Of a DNA stretch of 16,857 nucleotides, positions 14,416 to 16,857 are shown piece after piece. The stretch comes from Bacteroidaceae bacterium (GTDB taxonomy: Bacteria; Bacteroidota; Bacteroidia; Bacteroidales; Bacteroidaceae). Location: assembly GCA_017619585.1 (NCBI GenBank), contig JAFZSA010000026.1, positions 1 to 16,857 on the forward strand, given 5' to 3'. The position numbers and the translations under genes are program-made. The notes under the pieces were generated by a model. The model searched no databases. It saw only the letters and a list, made by a program, of their open reading frames with translations, and was not told where the DNA came from. Within the stretch, counting starts at the first letter, position 1. Every line of letters starts with the position of its first letter.

Positions 14416-16857
14416 ATGGAACTGAAGTCTGGCATATACGAATCGCTAATATATGAGGCTCTGAAAAAGAAGTTGGAGACTCTGTCTGACAAGTATGTCT
14501 TCAGGGACAGTATCGACTCTGGTGAGGCACCAAAGTTGCTGACTAACTATATTGCGAAGATTATTAACAGTCTTCTTTCTGATGATTCACTCTTCGAATC
14601 TCTTGACGGTAGATTTCAATTCATCAACGATATACTTAACTACATCGATAAGAACTGGCAATGTAATATTGACGATAGTCTGCTGACAAATCAAGAAGAG
14701 TTGTTGAGTGGCATCGTTGATATGGCCGGGCTTACTCAAGAGCAAGCCAAGCAACGCGTAACGATGCGTCCGCTCTCTGGTTATACTGTCAGCAACCTGT
14801 TTACAGGCAGTAATACTGATCTTTCGATTGACGGTGAGATAGAACGTGATATTCAGACTGCTGACGAAATCTATTGGATTGTGGCTTTTGTGCGTTTTTC
14901 TGGTGTCAGGATCTTTGAGAATGCCCTGCGCGAGTTCCTTGCTAAGCCAAACTCTAAATTAAAACTTATCACTACCACTTACATGGGAGCCAGTGAGCCC
15001 AAAGCCGTGGACTTCCTTAAACAATTGGCGCCAGATAAAGTTGAAATAAAGGTTTCATACAATTGTGATTTAGACCGTTTGCATGCCAAGTCCTACATCT
15101 TTGTCAGGGAGAGTGGCATGAATACGGCCTACATTGGTTCTTCGAACATATCACGTTCGGCTCTGACAAAGGGCTTGGAGTGGAATATGCGAATCACCAA
15201 CCAAGAGAATCCGCATATCATCCAAAAGGCGCTTGCCACGTTTGACACCTATTGGAACAGCGACAATTTCGAGGACTACGACTATGAACGCTTTGTAGCT
15301 GCCATTTCAGAACGGAATGAGGTAAACAGAACTGTTGGACGTATTTTGCAAAAGTATTATGTGCTGCCCCATCAGAAGGCTATTCTTGACAAACTTACGG
15401 TAGAACGCGAGATACATCATAGCTATAAGAACCTGATTGTAGCCGCAACAGGCACTGGTAAGACAGTTATTGCTGCGTTCGACTATAAGCGGTTCTATGA
15501 TGCCAATCTGCGTCATCGACTCCTTTTCGTAGCCCATCGTAAAGAAATATTGGAGCAGTCAATTAATACCTTCAGTTCTGTATTAAATAATAGTTCCTTT
15601 GGTGAACTATGGGTGGGCGACCACAGACCATCAACAGCTGGAGATTTGAGCCATCTGTTTATTTCCATCCAGTCTTTCAATTCTAATCTTGAATTATTCC
15701 GCAAGTGTGGAGCTGATTACTATGACTACATCATTGTAGACGAGGCTCATCATAGTCCAGCGACGAGTTATCAGAATGTATTTGACCTGTTCTCACCAAA
15801 GATTCTGATAGGTCTGACGGCAACACCAGAGCGTGCTGATGGTGTGAACCTGTCGAACTTTAACCAACGAATAGCAGCAGAGTTGCGTTTACCAGAAGCT
15901 ATTGATAATATGCTCCTATCGCCGTTCCAATACTTTTGCGTAGGTGACAAAACTGCCGATTTGAGTCATGTGGCCTGGGCGCAGGGCGGATATGATGAAA
16001 ACGAGTTGGTGAGAAAACTGAATACACCTGACAGGCTGAGGCTGATAACAGAGAAGTTACCACGTTATTTGGCAGATGAACATGGTTGTCGAGCGCTTTG
16101 CTTCTGTGCAAGAATAGATCATGCTCGCGATATAGCAGAAGGATTGCGTTCGTCAGGTTATCGTTCCGCGATGCTTTCTGGTGACGATAGCTTGGAACGT
16201 CGTGAAGAAATTCTGAGTCAGTTTAGGGCCAAGAAGATTAACTACCTCTGTGTGGTTGATATCTATAACGAGGGTGTTGATATTCCGGAGATTGATACCG
16301 TATTATTCCTGCGCCCCACAAAGAGCCTTACGATATTCCTTCAACAATTAGGCCGTGGCTTGCGTTTGGCACCAGACAAAGAGTGTCTGACGGTACTTGA
16401 CTTCGTAGCACAAGCTCATGTTAACTATAGCTATGAGAGTCGTTTCAGAGCTTTAATTCCCAAGTCGAAGAATGTTACAACAAAGAGTATTGAGAACGCT
16501 GTGGCAGAGACTTTCACCATGCTGCCCCGCGGATGCACCATTACGATGGACAAACTGGCTCGTGAGTATATCATCAGCAACATCAAGTCGGCTATCTTCA
16601 ATCTGCGCCGTCTAGTTCAGGAAGTACGCCAATTTAGGGTAAACAACAATAAACCTTTAAGTCTTCCAACTTTCTTGGAACAATTCGACTTAGACATACG
16701 TGTCATCTATAGAAAAAGATGTTGGAATGCGCTCTTGCGGGAAGCGGGTTTGTTAACATATTCAGTAGATGATTTCACGAGAGTGTTCGAGAAAAACATG
16801 TCTCGTCTCATTCATGTGAATTCCGTCAGGTATCTTGGCTTTATCAGTAAACTGATA
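14416..16857 (+). CDS. PLD-SF2 helicase (DUF3427-type) protein, 3' end outside window
   Basis: An uninterrupted frame of 814 codons reaching the window edge without a stop. An N-terminal helical region (about 1-125) precedes a phospholipase-D-like nuclease module with one HxK-type motif, H223-A-K225-SYIF, followed by AYIGSSNISRSAL (about 236-248). A complete SF2 helicase core follows: Walker A ATGTGKT (344-350), DEAH (442-445), TATP (468-471), LSGDD/SQF region, and motif VI QQLGRGLR (643-650). The remaining part continues into what family members have as DUF3427. With only one PLD motif it would have to dimerise to form a classical active site. Proteins of this plan are DNA-acting ATPases often annotated as DEAD/DEAH helicases and sometimes found in defence loci, but here no partner gene is visible. 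It has its own promoter. The start is chosen by the promoter and the amphipathic N-terminus MELKSGIYESLIYEALKKK. Confidence 0.88.
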   Translation, partial: MELKSGIYESLIYEALKKKLETLSDKYVFRDSIDSGEAPKLLTNYIAKIINSLLSDDSLFESLDGRFQFINDILNYIDKNWQCNIDDSLLTNQEELLSGIVDMAGLTQEQAKQRVTMRPLSGYTVSNLFTGSNTDLSIDGEIERDIQTADEIYWIVAFVRFSGVRIFENALREFLAKPNSKLKLITTTYMGASEPKAVDFLKQLAPDKVEIKVSYNCDLDRLHAKSYIFVRESGMNTAYIGSSNISRSALTKGLEWNMRITNQENPHIIQKALATFDTYWNSDNFEDYDYERFVAAISERNEVNRTVGRILQKYYVLPHQKAILDKLTVEREIHHSYKNLIVAATGTGKTVIAAFDYKRFYDANLRHRLLFVAHRKEILEQSINTFSSVLNNSSFGELWVGDHRPSTAGDLSHLFISIQSFNSNLELFRKCGADYYDYIIVDEAHHSPATSYQNVFDLFSPKILIGLTATPERADGVNLSNFNQRIAAELRLPEAIDNMLLSPFQYFCVGDKTADLSHVAWAQGGYDENELVRKLNTPDRLRLITEKLPRYLADEHGCRALCFCARIDHARDIAEGLRSSGYRSAMLSGDDSLERREEILSQFRAKKINYLCVVDIYNEGVDIPEIDTVLFLRPTKSLTIFLQQLGRGLRLAPDKECLTVLDFVAQAHVNYSYESRFRALIPKSKNVTTKSIENAVAETFTMLPRGCTITMDKLAREYIISNIKSAIFNLRRLVQEVRQFRVNNNKPLSLPTFLEQFDLDIRVIYRKRCWNALLREAGLLTYSVDDFTRVFEKNMSRLIHVNSVRYLGFISKLI

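Overview
The window looks like chromosomal DNA from a Bacteroidales bacterium, most probably a Prevotella-like member of the Prevotellaceae. Supporting signs are a SusC/SusD outer-membrane pair, a FISUMP-domain lipoprotein, a DUF4369-TlpA fusion, no Shine-Dalgarno sequences before starts, and four promoters that fit the Bacteroidetes consensus (TTTG about 20 bp before TAnnTTTG). No tRNA, rRNA, CRISPR array, transposase or integrase was seen. All genes read on the + strand.

Layout. Bases 1-1386 hold a repeat element (copy A) and a membrane-anchored DUF4105/Lnb-N-type protein. Bases 1372-1534 are a second copy (B) of the repeat, inverted relative to A. Bases 1565-8119 form a tight four-gene operon (gaps of 11, 24 and 19 bp): SusC-like TonB-dependent transporter, SusD-like lipoprotein, a lipoprotein resembling the SusCD-associated zinc metallohydrolases but without a visible HExxH, and a FISUMP lipoprotein. 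It ends in a hairpin, then repeat copy C. Bases 8391-10884 are a two-gene unit: a cysteine-containing secreted protein with a bacterial-repeat (InlB-like) domain and a periplasmic thioredoxin-fold protein. A strong terminator follows. Bases 10967-11308 are an elaborate non-coding leader (palindromes, heptad array, promoter with a dyad, 8-bp array) before dnaK (11309-13213). After the dnaK terminator come a four-helix-bundle-suffix protein (13386-14045) with 10-11-bp iterated repeats on both sides, a 22-bp tandem repeat, and the first 814 codons of a PLD-SF2 helicase-DUF3427-type protein that runs off the window end.

How the genes may work together. The SusC/D operon should bind and import one ligand class at the cell surface, but it carries no glycoside hydrolase, active peptidase or regulator, so the ligand cannot be told. 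The upstream Lnb-like protein may act on lipoproteins such as the three encoded in the operon. The thioredoxin-like protein may act on the disulfides of its operon partner. These links are inferences from gene order.

The most distinctive non-genic signal is a composite interspersed repeat: a 76-bp hairpin-rich core, present three times nearly identically, set in arrays of 7-bp units. Unrelated 7-bp arrays (TTTTGAA, TGAATTA, YTCTTCA) fill other spacers. One copy of the element appears to supply the last codons and stop of the Lnb-like gene. No complete new multi-gene system can be claimed from this window; the best leads are the repeat family, the likely pseudo-metallopeptidase in the SusCD operon, the repeat-flanked four-helix-bundle gene, and the helicase-PLD protein at the edge.
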